Below the pieces are notes generated by a model. It did not search any database, was not told where the DNA came from, and saw nothing but the letters and a program-made list of their open reading frames with translations. The position numbers and the translations under genes are program-made. A DNA stretch of 64,000 bases from Candidatus Nitromaritima sp. SCGC AAA288-L16 (GTDB lineage: Bacteria; Nitrospinota; Nitrospinia; Nitrospinales; VA-1): positions 1 through 64,000 of the forward strand of contig AQTY01000002.1 in assembly GCA_000372225.1 (NCBI GenBank), given 5' to 3'. Each line of letters opens with the position of its first letter. Within the stretch, counting starts at the first letter, position 1. This document shows positions 1 to 9,285 of this stretch, piece by piece.

Positions 1-156
1 GCGCTCCTCAATACACTGAGCCGATTCAATCAACTCAGCACTGTTAGCGGTTAACCAAGAACACCTCAGCTCTTCTGTATTTTTTCTTCGCGCTATCACA
101 TTCTACTATTTATCTGCTGTACCTCTCCATTTTCCTTCGCCTTTCCCTCCAAATCA

Positions 157-642
157 CTAATCCGCTAATCCAGTTTGGATTGTATTTGAAAGTTTAACAG
201 GATACTGCTTCCCGTTGATCGTGATGCTTTTCTTCACGGGCGCAGTGCTACCAACAGCCTGAACAAGCGTAACATTGATTTGGGACGGGAGAGTAGGATC
301 GTCTGCGGGATCTGTTAGGTCGAGTTCAAACTTGCCGAGCATCTCAATCGCTTTCAGATCTCCAGTCAGAGCCTTCAGTACTAAAACAACGCTGATCGCT
401 TCCGCATTTGTCCCATCTTCGAGATCTATACCCTTTGCCTTGAGCTTGTCCTTGATCTGCGAAAACGAAAGGTCTTTTGTCAATAGCCGTCGGCAGTGCG
501 CGTCGATCCCATCCTTTGAGCCTTTAGGACGGCCTGCGGGGTTGCCAGATTGCCCATCTTTCCAAGGAGCCTTGAGGTTTCCATTCCTCGGTGTTCTGTC
601 AGTGTTCCTGCCCTCATTTTTGGTTGGATCAGGGCTATGCAT
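157..642 (-). CDS. DUF5681-type phage/element protein
   Basis: 161 aa. The N-terminal part contains a GQSGNPAGRPKGS stretch preceded by PWKDG, the hallmark of the DUF5681 domain found in phage and integrated-element genes, often near terminase or packaging genes. The rest is a charged helical region of unknown role. An SD (GGAG, 8 nt upstream) supports the start. It is the last gene of the integrase-proximal set visible at the left edge. Domain recognition is fairly sure; function is unknown. Confidence 0.65.
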   Translation of the reverse strand: MHSPDPTKNEGRNTDRTPRNGNLKAPWKDGQSGNPAGRPKGSKDGIDAHCRRLLTKDLSFSQIKDKLKAKGIDLEDGTNAEAISVVLVLKALTGDLKAIEMLGKFELDLTDPADDPTLPSQINVTLVQAVGSTAPVKKSITINGKQYPVKLSNTIQTGLAD

Positions 643-691
643 TCTTATGCTCCATCTGTTTAATTATGGATGGTATGGAAATCTATAGAAT

Positions 692-863
692 AGTATCGTC
701 AGTGATACTGAGTAGAGTGCATGGCCTTAAGTACCTCAAGTCCTTTATGGATATAGTAGTTAGGATCTGTTTTATGGGTAGCGTTGGTGATACTTGGGGT
801 AACGGCTGTTTGATGGTCACGAGTATCGTTCGTGATACTTGAGTTAGTATCATTGTTGATACC
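692..863. repeat. Four iteron-like dyads inside a coding region
   Basis: Dyads of the form AGTATC-N6-GATACT lie at 692-709 and 822-839 (perfect arms), 846-863 (last base of the right arm differs) and 777-794 (right arm perfect, left arm GGTAGC). All have the same 18-bp geometry. They fall within the C-terminal codons of the winged-helix gene on the minus strand and encode recurring S/N-I-T-N-D/A-T peptides. The first covers the stop codon. They could be binding sites for that protein or for another element regulator. Confidence 0.75.
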
Positions 864-1304
864 TATTTTTGATTTAGGTCTGCGTTTGCGACCCGTTCTG
901 TCTTCCCAGTTCTTAGTTGTGAAACCTAATTTTCGGGTATCTTTTTTGCGGGACCTTTTAATGTACTCTTCCCTGCCGTAATCTCTCCACCGTTCACTGA
1001 TCCCATACTTTGAAGAGTCCTTCATCATTCCACCGCCGTGATGAGCAATGTCAATGAAACCTAAATTAACTAATTGATCGATAGCACGACGGAAAGTTGA
1101 GCGTGAAATTCCGAATTTATTCTGAGCCTCAGCGTAAGTAAATAATATTTCCCCATTATTTCTTATCTGGTAACCCCGTCTAGGAATCTTCGCCACCTGA
1201 CGCCGAGAATAAAATTCGAGGAGGATAAATATGGAACTCGCGGTCAGCTTACGAAAAGCAGAAGAACGGTGCATTCTTCTGTCAACAAACATTGCTTTTG
1301 CCAT
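699..1304 (-). CDS. Winged-helix replication/regulatory protein of the element
   Basis: 201 aa. The N-terminal ~95 residues look like a winged helix: a FTYAEAQNKFGISRSTFRRA recognition-helix region followed by a LVNLGFIDIAHHGGG wing. A basic linker follows, then a low-complexity Ser/Thr/Asn tail encoded by the dyad repeats at 692-863. An AGGAG SD precedes the ATG. An initiator gene carrying its own binding sites is the arrangement seen in lambda O-type replication proteins. A replication or repressor role here is inference. Confidence 0.55.
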   Translation of the reverse strand: MAKAMFVDRRMHRSSAFRKLTASSIFILLEFYSRRQVAKIPRRGYQIRNNGEILFTYAEAQNKFGISRSTFRRAIDQLVNLGFIDIAHHGGGMMKDSSKYGISERWRDYGREEYIKRSRKKDTRKLGFTTKNWEDRTGRKRRPKSKIGINNDTNSSITNDTRDHQTAVTPSITNATHKTDPNYYIHKGLEVLKAMHSTQYH

Positions 1305-1455
1305 TTATATGATCTCCTGCTCTAAATTATCAGAAATATCACATTGAATAACAGGGCGTGAATCCTCCCATGCTTGGATTTCATGTTCAGGCCACCCCAC
1401 TCTGTTTGGACTGAGTCTGCCTCCGGTTGCCGCCGGGGGTTAGTTGTTTCTGCTC

Positions 1456-1692
1456 TCATCTGGCCCCGCCTTTCTGTCCGCTTTCAATCCAGCTAAAATA
1501 TTTTGGATCGTTTATTAGAATTTTCCGGCCAACTCTTATAATTGCGCCGGACTCTTCCAGTCCATTGTCCTTTGAATAAAAAATTTTGTGCCGCAACCCT
1601 CCGATTGTTTCCCACGGGTTTTTCTCGCAAAACTGCTTGGGAGTACTAAAGGACGGGGAGGACGTTTCGGTTTCGACGGCTTCTGTAGTCAT
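1456..1692 (-). CDS. Excisionase/AlpA-like wHTH protein
   Basis: 78 aa. After a disordered acidic start there is a TPKQFCEKNPWETIGGLRHK... segment ending in IRVGRKILINDPKYFSWI. This is the pattern of small MerR/Xis-type winged helix proteins (helix-turn-helix plus a VGRK-I-LI wing). A GGAGAG SD sits upstream of the ATG. Its place between the integrase and the rest of the element suits a recombination directionality factor or regulator. It was assigned by motif only. Confidence 0.55.
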   Translation of the reverse strand: MTTEAVETETSSPSFSTPKQFCEKNPWETIGGLRHKIFYSKDNGLEESGAIIRVGRKILINDPKYFSWIESGQKGGAR

Positions 1693-1846
1693 GTTGTCTC
1701 TCCAGGTTTTATAAATTGTTAAGTACTATTGCTTTCTACTGAAAACAAAATATAGATATCTTTGCGGGAATAAAATAACCCTCATCTCACGAGGGGTACT
1801 TGCAAGGAGGGAGGTATTTAATGGAGGCTTAAAATGGGGCTAAAAT

Positions 1847-1882
1847 AGGGTAAATACCCTTCAACTTTTTTGGAAAAAAAGT
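1847..1882. promoter_or_regulatory. Palindrome and A/T hairpin between element genes
   Basis: AGGGTA-AA-TACCCT (1847-1860) is followed by an ACTTTTTT-GG-AAAAAAAGT hairpin (1864-1882). They lie upstream of the excisionase-like gene and downstream of the 1917-2582 gene, so they could be an operator for the former and a weak terminator for the latter. The palindrome arms are perfect; function is inferred. Confidence 0.35.
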
Positions 1883-1916
1883 GTTTATTGGGGGGAGATG
1901 GTGTGTTGCGAGAATA

Positions 1917-2582
1917 TTACCGGGGTTTTTTGGGTGCGCCTTTTCTCGTCTTGCCTTTAGTTCTAGCGAGGGTTCTGGCTTTTGGAATCCAATTTTTCTT
2001 TATATGCTTGAGGGATACACCACTATCCCTGATTAAAGTCTGAAGGCTTTGATACTGAAGTAATTCGGGAGCCTGTAGTCCAGGTCGTTTTTTTATTATT
2101 TTAGCGGCTTCGGAAATGAATTGATCCCGAAGGCTAACCTTAGTCAGCGCTCTAAGAAACACATCTGCCTCTTTTATCCGCACATATACTACTGTTCCCC
2201 TTAAACCCCTATTCCCATGCTGGAGAGTGCCATAGGAAAGGGTTGCGTATGAGTCTGCGAAAGAGTCGCCTTTAGGAATTGCCCAATCAGATTTTTGAAT
2301 ATATTTTTCTTGAGTGTTTGAATCCTCAGTGTTTGAATCCTCGAACCAAGAAGTCAAGGTTCCCGCTTCAAGGGCCTGCCTAATAATTTCACGGGCTGAA
2401 TCCCATCTTTCGTCATCTTCTTTTTTTGAAATACGTTTTCCGGCACGTTCTGCTTCCAAGCGGTGTTCCCCGCCATGAATTGTTACGTCTACAATCGCAT
2501 TACTTTCATGCCTTCGTTCAACAACACGTTCAATTAAATTTTTTAGAGAATAATTTCCTTTTGGAACAAAGCCGGAACTCAT
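1917..2582 (-). CDS. Hypothetical element protein next to integrase
   Basis: 221 aa, not recognised. It has a charged N-terminal half with a tandem EDSNT-EDSNT duplication encoded by a directly repeated DNA word near 2315-2345, a helical middle, and a very basic C-terminal tail (KGKTRKGAPKKPR) suggesting nucleic-acid contact. It starts 2 nt after the integrase stop with a GGGAG SD, so the two are probably co-transcribed. A DNA-binding accessory role is only a guess. Confidence 0.5.
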   Translation of the reverse strand: MSSGFVPKGNYSLKNLIERVVERRHESNAIVDVTIHGGEHRLEAERAGKRISKKEDDERWDSAREIIRQALEAGTLTSWFEDSNTEDSNTQEKYIQKSDWAIPKGDSFADSYATLSYGTLQHGNRGLRGTVVYVRIKEADVFLRALTKVSLRDQFISEAAKIIKKRPGLQAPELLQYQSLQTLIRDSGVSLKHIKKNWIPKARTLARTKGKTRKGAPKKPR

Positions 2583-2584
2583 TG

Positions 2585-3640
2585 TTAACTCCCTAAAAAT
2601 TTCTTATTCATCTTTTCCACCACACCCGCTGTGTGCTGTTCCGAAAGGTGGGAATATCGTTTGACCATTTGCAGGGTCTTATGTCCAAGAACCTCGGCAA
2701 TCTCGGCAAGGCTAGCCCCGGACATGGCCAGGTAGCTGGCGGCACTGTGACGCAAATCATGAAACTTAAAATCTTCAATCTTCGATTCTTTTAACACTCG
2801 CTCCCAGGCGGGTCTTATTTCAACAGGTTTCTTTCCTGTTTCATCAGGGAACAAAAGGTTTGTATCAATACGCCGTATCTCAGCCAATTTTTCCACACAA
2901 TCCAAAGCGTGGCCAGCTAAAGGCAAAGCCCGACGTTCTTCGTTTTTAGTTTTGTGCAAGATTGCGACCTTGCGTTTAAGGTCTATATCCCCCCAGGTCA
3001 AACCCAATAGCTCCCCACGCCTTGCCCCTGTGGAAAGAGCGAGGACGACAAGAGGGTAGAGGTATTGAGCCTTGTTCTGTTTGCAGGAAACTAACAATAT
3101 TTTCCGCTCATCATCGGAAAGAAAACGCACCCTTCCGCGTGGTTCTTTCGGCTTTAAAACTCTTCTCAGGGGACTATCGTCAATCCATTCCCACTCTTTA
3201 ACAGCGATAGTGAAGGCATGGGATAGAGCCGCCATATATCTGACAACTGTCGCAGGACTTCTTGGCCTTCCTTCGCCCTTTGAAAGTCGGTCTCTATATT
3301 CTGCAAGTAGTGAGGGTGTGACATCGGCGAGAAGACGGTCTCCTACCTGGTTTTTCCACCAGGTTAAGTGTCGCCACTGGTCTCTCTGCATAGCCTCTGA
3401 TTTCTTAGGAAGGGTGTCTCGGAGATAACGGTCAATCAATTCCCCAAGGGTGTGTCGTTTTGCTTCGGTGGTTTTAAAGTGTCTTCCCTCACGAATGTCT
3501 GTTTCAATCTTTGATGCCCACCTCTTGGCATCGGTCAACCGGTCAAAAGTTGCTGTCTCAACTGGAAAACCTTTGAGGCGAACTCGAACCCGAACGACGG
3601 TCTTCCCTTCTTTCGTTATTCTCTTCTCAAAATTTGCCAT
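2585..3640 (-). CDS. int: Tyrosine recombinase (integrase)
   Basis: 351 aa from the ATG at 3640, which has a GAGG SD; an in-frame ATG at 3664 has none. There is an N-terminal AP2-like/arm-binding region, a SAM-like core-binding domain (~60-160) and a catalytic domain. Visible catalytic residues are Arg in TGARRGELLGL (~207), the HDLRH box (~295), and the GH...Y nucleophile region ending KRYSHLS (~330). Full length for the family. The gene points away from the 3' end of tRNA-Arg ~300 bp to its right, the usual int-attL layout, so it should mediate insertion of the left-hand element at that tRNA. Confidence 0.93.
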   Translation of the reverse strand: MANFEKRITKEGKTVVRVRVRLKGFPVETATFDRLTDAKRWASKIETDIREGRHFKTTEAKRHTLGELIDRYLRDTLPKKSEAMQRDQWRHLTWWKNQVGDRLLADVTPSLLAEYRDRLSKGEGRPRSPATVVRYMAALSHAFTIAVKEWEWIDDSPLRRVLKPKEPRGRVRFLSDDERKILLVSCKQNKAQYLYPLVVLALSTGARRGELLGLTWGDIDLKRKVAILHKTKNEERRALPLAGHALDCVEKLAEIRRIDTNLLFPDETGKKPVEIRPAWERVLKESKIEDFKFHDLRHSAASYLAMSGASLAEIAEVLGHKTLQMVKRYSHLSEQHTAGVVEKMNKKFLGS

Positions 3641-3770
3641 AAAGACCTCAAAAACTATCTTCAACCCACAATAGCAAACTACAATAATAACCTACATCAA
3701 GCCACCATAATTATCAACAACGGATATTAAATCCGTTTATAATCATTTATTTATATAATGTTAATAATTT

Positions 3771-3920
3771 ATAGGCCAATTATAGGCCAGTTTCTGCTGT
3801 AGTAGGCCGTCAGGTGGGTTTAAATAGGCTCAGTTTTTATGGGAGTGGATTGGCCTTTTGTTGGGTTTTGTTGTCTCTTAGTGGCCCATGAGTGGCCTTC
3901 TGGCAAAATAAAAGGGCCTA
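3771..3920. repeat. GGCC-rich iterated motifs between int and tRNA (putative arm sites)
   Basis: Eight short related motifs (TAGGCCA x2, TAGGCCG, TAGGCT, TTGGCCT, TGGCCCA, TGGCCTT, GGGCCTA) are spread over ~150 bp between the integrase start and tRNA-Arg. Iterated short sites here are where integrase arm-binding sites are expected. The assignment is by position and repetition only. Confidence 0.4.
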
Positions 3921-3947
3921 TGGAAATCCATAATCCATTGTAAAAAA

Positions 3948-4024
<77 letters not shown>

Positions 4025-4156
4025 TTTTTTTTTATAAATAGGGTTGTTTAAACCATTTAATCTCGTAACGGGCGACAAATTCAAGTTACTTTATCCGCTT
4101 TATTGATTCCGTCAAGACCAATATGTTTTTCGCAATCTGAGTTATCTTATCTTCAT

Positions 4157-5938
4157 TTAACTTTTTATGTGGTGATAGGAAGCCCCAGCTCCTCTAGGAA
4201 CCCTTATTTCATCAACCAACTCCTGGATTTCCTTCGATGGTGGGACAGTAATTCGGCTAACCAAGTTTGAAACAATAAAGTTAAATAGCATTCCTAATGT
4301 CCCAATTCCTTCTGGTGAGATTCCTAGCCACCAATTCGCAGAAGAATTAGCAGAGGGGTTAATGAATTTAAAATAAATAATGTAGCTTGCTGTAAAAAAC
4401 AATCCCGTAATCATCCCAGAAATAGCACCCTCTTTGTTCATACGTTTTGAAAAAATTCCCATTACAATAATCGGAAAAAACGACGCCGCGGCAAGACCAA
4501 AGGCAAAAGCAACAACCTGGGCAACAAACCCAGGTGGGTAAATTCCAAAGTACCCAGCAATTGCAATGGCAAATGCTGCTGACACTCTAGCAAAAAACAA
4601 TTCTTGCTTATCAGTAATGTCCTTTAAAAATATTTTTTTGAGCAAGTCGTGTGAGACCGATGTTGAAATAACAAGTAACAATCCTGCGGCTGTAGAAAGT
4701 GCTGCTGCAAGCCCCCCTGCTGCAACCAAAGCAATGACCCAATTTGGCAAACCAGCTATTTCAGGGTTGGCGAGAACCATGATATCCCGATCAATATAAA
4801 GTTCATTTGAGTTGCCGGTCGGCGTGTTTTCAACTTTCCTTTCCCCTTCAGAACCTCGCATCTCGAGAAATTTAGGTTTTCCGCTAAAAGCTTTTCCCGC
4901 AAAATACTGAATCTTACCGTCTTGGTTTTTATCGACCCAAGCAATTAGATTCGTGTTTTCCCAATTCTTAAACCACGAAGGAGTTTTTTTATATTCTGCA
5001 TTTTTGACAGTCTTAATAAGGTTTACTCGAGCAAAAGAAGCAACAGCAGGGGCTGCTGTATATAGCAAAGCAATGAACAGCAAAGCATACCCTGCCGAAA
5101 TACGAGCATCGCGTACCTTGGGAACCGTAAAGAACCTTACAATAACATGGGGTAGCCCTGCAGTTCCTACCATAAGAGCCGCGGTAATAAAAAAAATATC
5201 TATGGTAGATTTATTTCCTTTAGTGTAAGCGCCAAAACCGAGGTCTACAGATAGTTGATCAAGTTTATCAAGAAGGTATACATTTGAACCGTCCGCCAAG
5301 GTACTACCAAACCCGATTTGTGGAATGGGGTTTCCCGTCATCAACATGGAAATAAAAATAGCCGGAACCAGAAATGCAAAAATCAAGACACAATACTGCG
5401 CCACCTGAGTATATGTGATTCCTTTCATTCCACCAAGAACAGCATAAAAAAATACTATCGTCATGCCAATCAAAACACCCGTGGTAATCTCAACTTCTAA
5501 AAATCGAGAAAATACAATCCCTACCCCTCGCATTTGACCTGCCACGTATGTAAATGAAACAAACAAAACACATACGACAGCAACTATTCGAGCAACGTTT
5601 GAGTAGTAACGATCTCCAACAAAATCAGGAACGGTATATTTTCCAAACTTGCGCAAGTAAGGAGCCAAGAGCAATGCTAAAAGCACATAACCTCCCGTCC
5701 ACCCCATCAGGTAAACCGAACCATCACGCCCGACAAAAGATATGATACCTGCCATAGAAATAAATGAAGCCGCAGACATCCAATCTGCGGCTGTTGCCAT
5801 CCCGTTTGCAAGAGGAGAAACTCCTCCTCCAGCCACATAAAAATCATCAGTATTTCCAGCACGGGACCATATAGCAATTCCTATATAAAGAGCAAATGTC
5901 GCACCAACAAAAATAAAAGTTAAGGTCTGAATATCCAT
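4157..5938 (-). CDS. Sodium:solute symporter (VC_2705-like, acetate permease type)
   Basis: 593 aa polytopic membrane protein (about 13 hydrophobic segments) of the SSS family. The GGGVSPLANGMATAADWMSAASF stretch near residues 35-60 and repeated GG/GT motifs in the first half are typical. A long soluble loop around residues 310-380 includes an EF-hand-like DKNQDGKI, which I recall in related VC_2705-type transporters. It lies 6 nt downstream of the DUF4212 gene, the classic pairing. It should import a monocarboxylate such as acetate with Na+; the substrate is inferred. Confidence 0.88.
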   Translation of the reverse strand: MDIQTLTFIFVGATFALYIGIAIWSRAGNTDDFYVAGGGVSPLANGMATAADWMSAASFISMAGIISFVGRDGSVYLMGWTGGYVLLALLLAPYLRKFGKYTVPDFVGDRYYSNVARIVAVVCVLFVSFTYVAGQMRGVGIVFSRFLEVEITTGVLIGMTIVFFYAVLGGMKGITYTQVAQYCVLIFAFLVPAIFISMLMTGNPIPQIGFGSTLADGSNVYLLDKLDQLSVDLGFGAYTKGNKSTIDIFFITAALMVGTAGLPHVIVRFFTVPKVRDARISAGYALLFIALLYTAAPAVASFARVNLIKTVKNAEYKKTPSWFKNWENTNLIAWVDKNQDGKIQYFAGKAFSGKPKFLEMRGSEGERKVENTPTGNSNELYIDRDIMVLANPEIAGLPNWVIALVAAGGLAAALSTAAGLLLVISTSVSHDLLKKIFLKDITDKQELFFARVSAAFAIAIAGYFGIYPPGFVAQVVAFAFGLAAASFFPIIVMGIFSKRMNKEGAISGMITGLFFTASYIIYFKFINPSANSSANWWLGISPEGIGTLGMLFNFIVSNLVSRITVPPSKEIQELVDEIRVPRGAGASYHHIKS

Positions 5939-5944
5939 TCCTGT

Positions 5945-6295
5945 TTACTCTTGAGATTCTTTTTCAGGACGATAAATATCGTCCGGCATAAAGTTATCTT
6001 GATCTTCATCCATATCATATTGATGGTCGAGTTTATTCATCCTATAAACATAGACAAAAATAAGAATAACAAAACAAAAAATAGAACCTTGTTGCGCCAT
6101 CCAAAAGCCAAGCTTAAAACCAAAAAGGCGAAAATTATCTAAGACGTCGACCAATAAAATCCCCATCCCGAAAGAAACGAAAAACCACACTGCTAAAAGT
6201 GATAAAACAATGCGGATATTTTTCTTCCAGTAAACTTTTGCTTTTGAGTTATGAGGATTAATCATCTTGTCTAAATTAATATCTTTCGCAATCAT
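5945..6295 (-). CDS. DUF4212 small membrane partner of the symporter
   Basis: About 116 aa from the ATG at 6295; an in-frame TTG at 6313 would add six residues. Two hydrophobic segments (VLSLLAVWFFVSFGMGIL and GSIFCFVILIFVYVYRM) flank the conserved FRLFGFKLGFWMAQQGS region, then an acidic C-terminus. This is the DUF4212 family that almost always precedes VC_2705-type symporters, as here. It probably acts as a small accessory subunit. Confidence 0.85.
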   Translation of the reverse strand: MIAKDINLDKMINPHNSKAKVYWKKNIRIVLSLLAVWFFVSFGMGILLVDVLDNFRLFGFKLGFWMAQQGSIFCFVILIFVYVYRMNKLDHQYDMDEDQDNFMPDDIYRPEKESQE

Positions 6296-6504
6296 ACGCT
6301 CAGAACCAACCAAAATAGTCGGGACTTTAGTAACAACACAAGATACTAGAAAATTTCAGCAATCGTAATTAATAATACCTTAATTTATATTTATTTTTCT
6401 AATTTTGAATATAATAATTCCCTATAATTGATATATACTGCCTAGTACAAAGAGAAGATGAACCAAACCACGGCACATCAAAATCAAAGGAGATTTAAAA
6501 TTAG

Positions 6505-6696
6505 ATGACCCTGAGAAAAAGAAAGACGAAATTGGTTCTGAAAAAATTCTTGAGAGAAAACAAAAATATCTTAAAAGAATTAGAAAAAAAAAGCCGCAAA
6601 GCGAAACCATATACTCGCGAACCTTGGATGATGAGATTCAACCCAACCGAGGATAGGTACGAGGAGTTTCTACTGAAAGAAGCCGAAAGCTTTTAG
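6505..6696 (+). CDS. Small basic hypothetical protein
   Basis: 63 aa, strongly basic N-terminal half with a leucine/lysine-rich amphipathic helix, ending in an acidic tail. An AAAGGAG lies upstream but 13 nt from the ATG, longer than ideal. No family recognised. It is isolated between the symporter operon and the creA remnant, so it may or may not be real. Confidence 0.35.
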   Translation: MTLRKRKTKLVLKKFLRENKNILKELEKKSRKAKPYTREPWMMRFNPTEDRYEEFLLKEAESF

Positions 6697-6778
6697 AAGA
6701 ACAAACTCTGCAGAGAAAATCTGTAACTTACTCATAATCTATGGGCCTGTTTCCTCCTTGCGTTTTAATTAATTTTTC

Positions 6779-7237
6779 CACATAAACCATATAATTTTAC
6801 TCTTACTATTATTCACTCTTCCTTCAAGTCTATATGCTGATGAAATAGGATCAGTTGATACCGTTTTTAAATTTCTTGGTTCAAATCATAAAATTATTGT
6901 AGAAGCATTTGACGACCCAAATGTACCAGGAGTGACGTGCTCTTGAGTCGAGCGAAAACAGGTGGAATTAGCGAGAGTCTAGGGGGTTGCCGAAGACAAA
7001 GCAGAGGCCTCTATTGCATGCAGACAAATCGGTCCCATTAAACTCCCTCCTAACCTTCAAAATAGGGAATCGGTCTTTAGCAAAAAAACGTCTCTTGTGT
7101 TTAAAAGTATTCAGGTGGTTCGTTTTTACGACAAAAAAAGAAATGTTTTGATCTATTTAGTCTATAGCGATAGACTAATTGAAGGATCCCCTAAAAACTC
7201 AATTTCAACAGTTCCGATTCTAAAATGGAAACAATAG
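6779..7237 (+). pseudogene. creA: creA-like pseudogene (two compensating frameshifts, no start)
   Basis: The reading gives a hydrophobic leader ending SSLYA, then [23 protein letters not shown], (frame +1) [10 protein letters not shown], (original frame) [27 protein letters not shown] and [11 protein letters not shown]. This follows the periplasmic CreA family almost end to end. One base is missing just after TGC at 6938-6940 (in-frame TGA at 6944) and one extra G occurs in the G5 run at 6982-6986. No ATG/GTG/TTG precedes the leader in frame. It is a decayed gene, or less likely a sequencing artefact. Confidence 0.85.
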
Positions 7238-7311
7238 CTAGATTCTCGACTGCTGCCAACAGATAGCCGCCCCACAACTTATTTAACAATGTGTCTGATT
7301 TATTTGATATT

Positions 7312-7521
7312 TTATTTTTTCTCATTTGAGTCACCCAGACTCTCCCACACCTTTAAACTTTTTTCTACTTTAAGCCTTTCTGAAACTTCATTGAGTTTCC
7401 CCCAAGTTTCTTTTTTTGCTCTCAGTCTCTTCTTACTCTCTAACATATCTATCAAAAAAATAACCACCCAACAAATAGAAAGCACGGCAACGGTCAAAAT
7501 TATATAGTGGTTAGCAGTCAA
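7312..7521 (-). CDS. Small single-pass membrane protein
   Basis: 69 aa: one N-terminal membrane segment (YIILTVAVLSICWVVIFLI) followed by a charged, helical, Lys/Glu-rich cytoplasmic tail. The start is TTG with a strong GGAGGGGAG SD 7 nt upstream, which is why this strand is preferred over the overlapping ORF on the other strand. No family recognised. Confidence 0.5.
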   Translation of the reverse strand: MTANHYIILTVAVLSICWVVIFLIDMLESKKRLRAKKETWGKLNEVSERLKVEKSLKVWESLGDSNEKK

Positions 7522-7789
7522 AACAAACTCCCCTCCGTTCTATTGCTATTTACAACAACTACCTAATCTTAAACTCATTTAATTTCACAAACCTCGTCTA
7601 GGTAAACTAATGCAATCTTAGCAAACCCGCAGGCATTTTTAAATCGACCTAGTGTATAATGAAATGACGCTTATTTTACGAAACTTGACAAAAACTATTC
7701 AAAAAAACTCATGGGTCCCAGTATCTCCTTACAACAATTGCAAACTACAACCAAAAGCTAACAACGGGTAGTCGGAAGGGACTCTCACC

Positions 7790-9283
7790 TTGACCCCATT
7801 TCAAAAATTCATTTCAAATATCAGCTGGACCGTACTGGGAAAGATCATGGTTCAGATCCTTTTATTTGCTATCTCGATTTTACTTACTCGATACTTAGGC
7901 AAAAAAAACTTGGGGGACTATGCAACACTTTTAGTCATTCCCGTATTCATACGCCTTTTGAATTCATTCGGGTTTGAGACCCTTATCAACGCAAAACTTC
8001 CTGCACTCAACATTCGTGATTCCTCGAGAGGTGAAGGGCGGTATTTGGTTAGCCGGTTACTAGCTTTAAGGTTTACGACAACCGTGATGTTCTGCGCCCT
8101 AATTTATTATTGCTTACCATACTACCTTAGCCTCATCCACCGACCCGAATTCATTGAGTTTCGCTGGGTTTTGATATTTTATTTCGCAGTCATAACAATT
8201 GACTCTATATTAAGCACTTTATTCATGACACTTCTTCGCTTTAAGGTGCTGGTAAAGATAGAGTCTCTGGGTGCCTTTCTAAACTTAATATTCTTAATAA
8301 TCTTCATTCGTATGGATTATGGAATTTATGGCGTCCTGTATGCCTATGTTGCTTCACTAGTTGTGACAAATTTGAGCTACCTAATTCTTGCACGGGATCA
8401 ATACCTTGGGCCAAAAAAAATGTCTGCGTGTGGAGACATGAAGCATTTAGCTTGGGTATCTTACGGGATAACCTTTTTGGGTTTTGGTCTTATGACACAG
8501 AGCGATGTCCTGTTGATGAATTTTTTTAAAGTGGATGGCGGAGAAATAGGTTTATACCATCTTGCCACAGGACTAACTGGAACGATGGTCTTCCTTCTGT
8601 CCGGTGTGGCACCTATGGCGCTATCGCTTTTTTCAGAAACGTTTTCGAAGGATGGGCTAGAGGAACTTGGAAAGCTTTATTGTAAAATTGTTGGATTTTC
8701 GTCTTATTTAACTGTGCCTATCTATATGTTTTGTATTTTCAACTCGGGTGTTTTAATCAATTTTATTTATGGTTCTGTTTTTAAAGAGGCGTCTTTAGCG
8801 CTAGTCATTTTTTCAGCATTCGCTGGAATCCAAACCGCTTTAGGAAATAATTTTACCGTATCCACACTATATGTCATTCATAAACGAAACGAGGCCATTC
8901 GCACCACTATTGAAGGAAGTGTTTTAAACATTGGCTTGAACTTTCTCCTGATTCCAGTTTTCGGAATGCTGGGAGCAATAACGGCAACAGGTATAACGAT
9001 GGTTTATATGGTATTGCGACAATTAAAAATAATTTCAAATGAAATAGAGATCGCCCCCGTCTTCCCGGTGATAGGCAAGTGTTTTTTATATTGCCTTATT
9101 GCTTCCATACCTCCCTTGATATTAACCTTGATACATGCTGAAAATTTAATAATAAATCTACTTTTATATCTAACAGCACTTGTTGCAATCCTTTTTTGGA
9201 CAAAAGTTCTTAGCGACCTAGGGCTTCTTATGAACCAACCCCTCTCATTAAAAAATTTCTACGGCGAGAAAAAACAAACTTAA
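7790..9283 (+). CDS. Wzx/MATE-like polysaccharide flippase
   Basis: 497 aa integral membrane protein with about 12-14 hydrophobic segments. It starts with the SNISWTVLGKIMVQILLF pattern and has the ARYLG/TRYLGKKNLGDYA motif typical of polysaccharide biosynthesis/MATE-fold exporters (MVF superfamily). The TTG start is preceded by GGAAGGGA. It likely flips a lipid-linked oligosaccharide across the inner membrane. There are no glycosyltransferases next to it, so it is isolated from its usual cluster. Confidence 0.8.
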   Translation: MTPFQKFISNISWTVLGKIMVQILLFAISILLTRYLGKKNLGDYATLLVIPVFIRLLNSFGFETLINAKLPALNIRDSSRGEGRYLVSRLLALRFTTTVMFCALIYYCLPYYLSLIHRPEFIEFRWVLIFYFAVITIDSILSTLFMTLLRFKVLVKIESLGAFLNLIFLIIFIRMDYGIYGVLYAYVASLVVTNLSYLILARDQYLGPKKMSACGDMKHLAWVSYGITFLGFGLMTQSDVLLMNFFKVDGGEIGLYHLATGLTGTMVFLLSGVAPMALSLFSETFSKDGLEELGKLYCKIVGFSSYLTVPIYMFCIFNSGVLINFIYGSVFKEASLALVIFSAFAGIQTALGNNFTVSTLYVIHKRNEAIRTTIEGSVLNIGLNFLLIPVFGMLGAITATGITMVYMVLRQLKIISNEIEIAPVFPVIGKCFLYCLIASIPPLILTLIHAENLIINLLLYLTALVAILFWTKVLSDLGLLMNQPLSLKNFYGEKKQT

Positions 9284-9285
9284 CA

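Noticed and set aside
4900..4930. Calcium-binding EF-hand as a separate regulatory domain in the symporter
   Set aside because: A single DKNQDGKI loop without a paired hand; probably a family loop feature.
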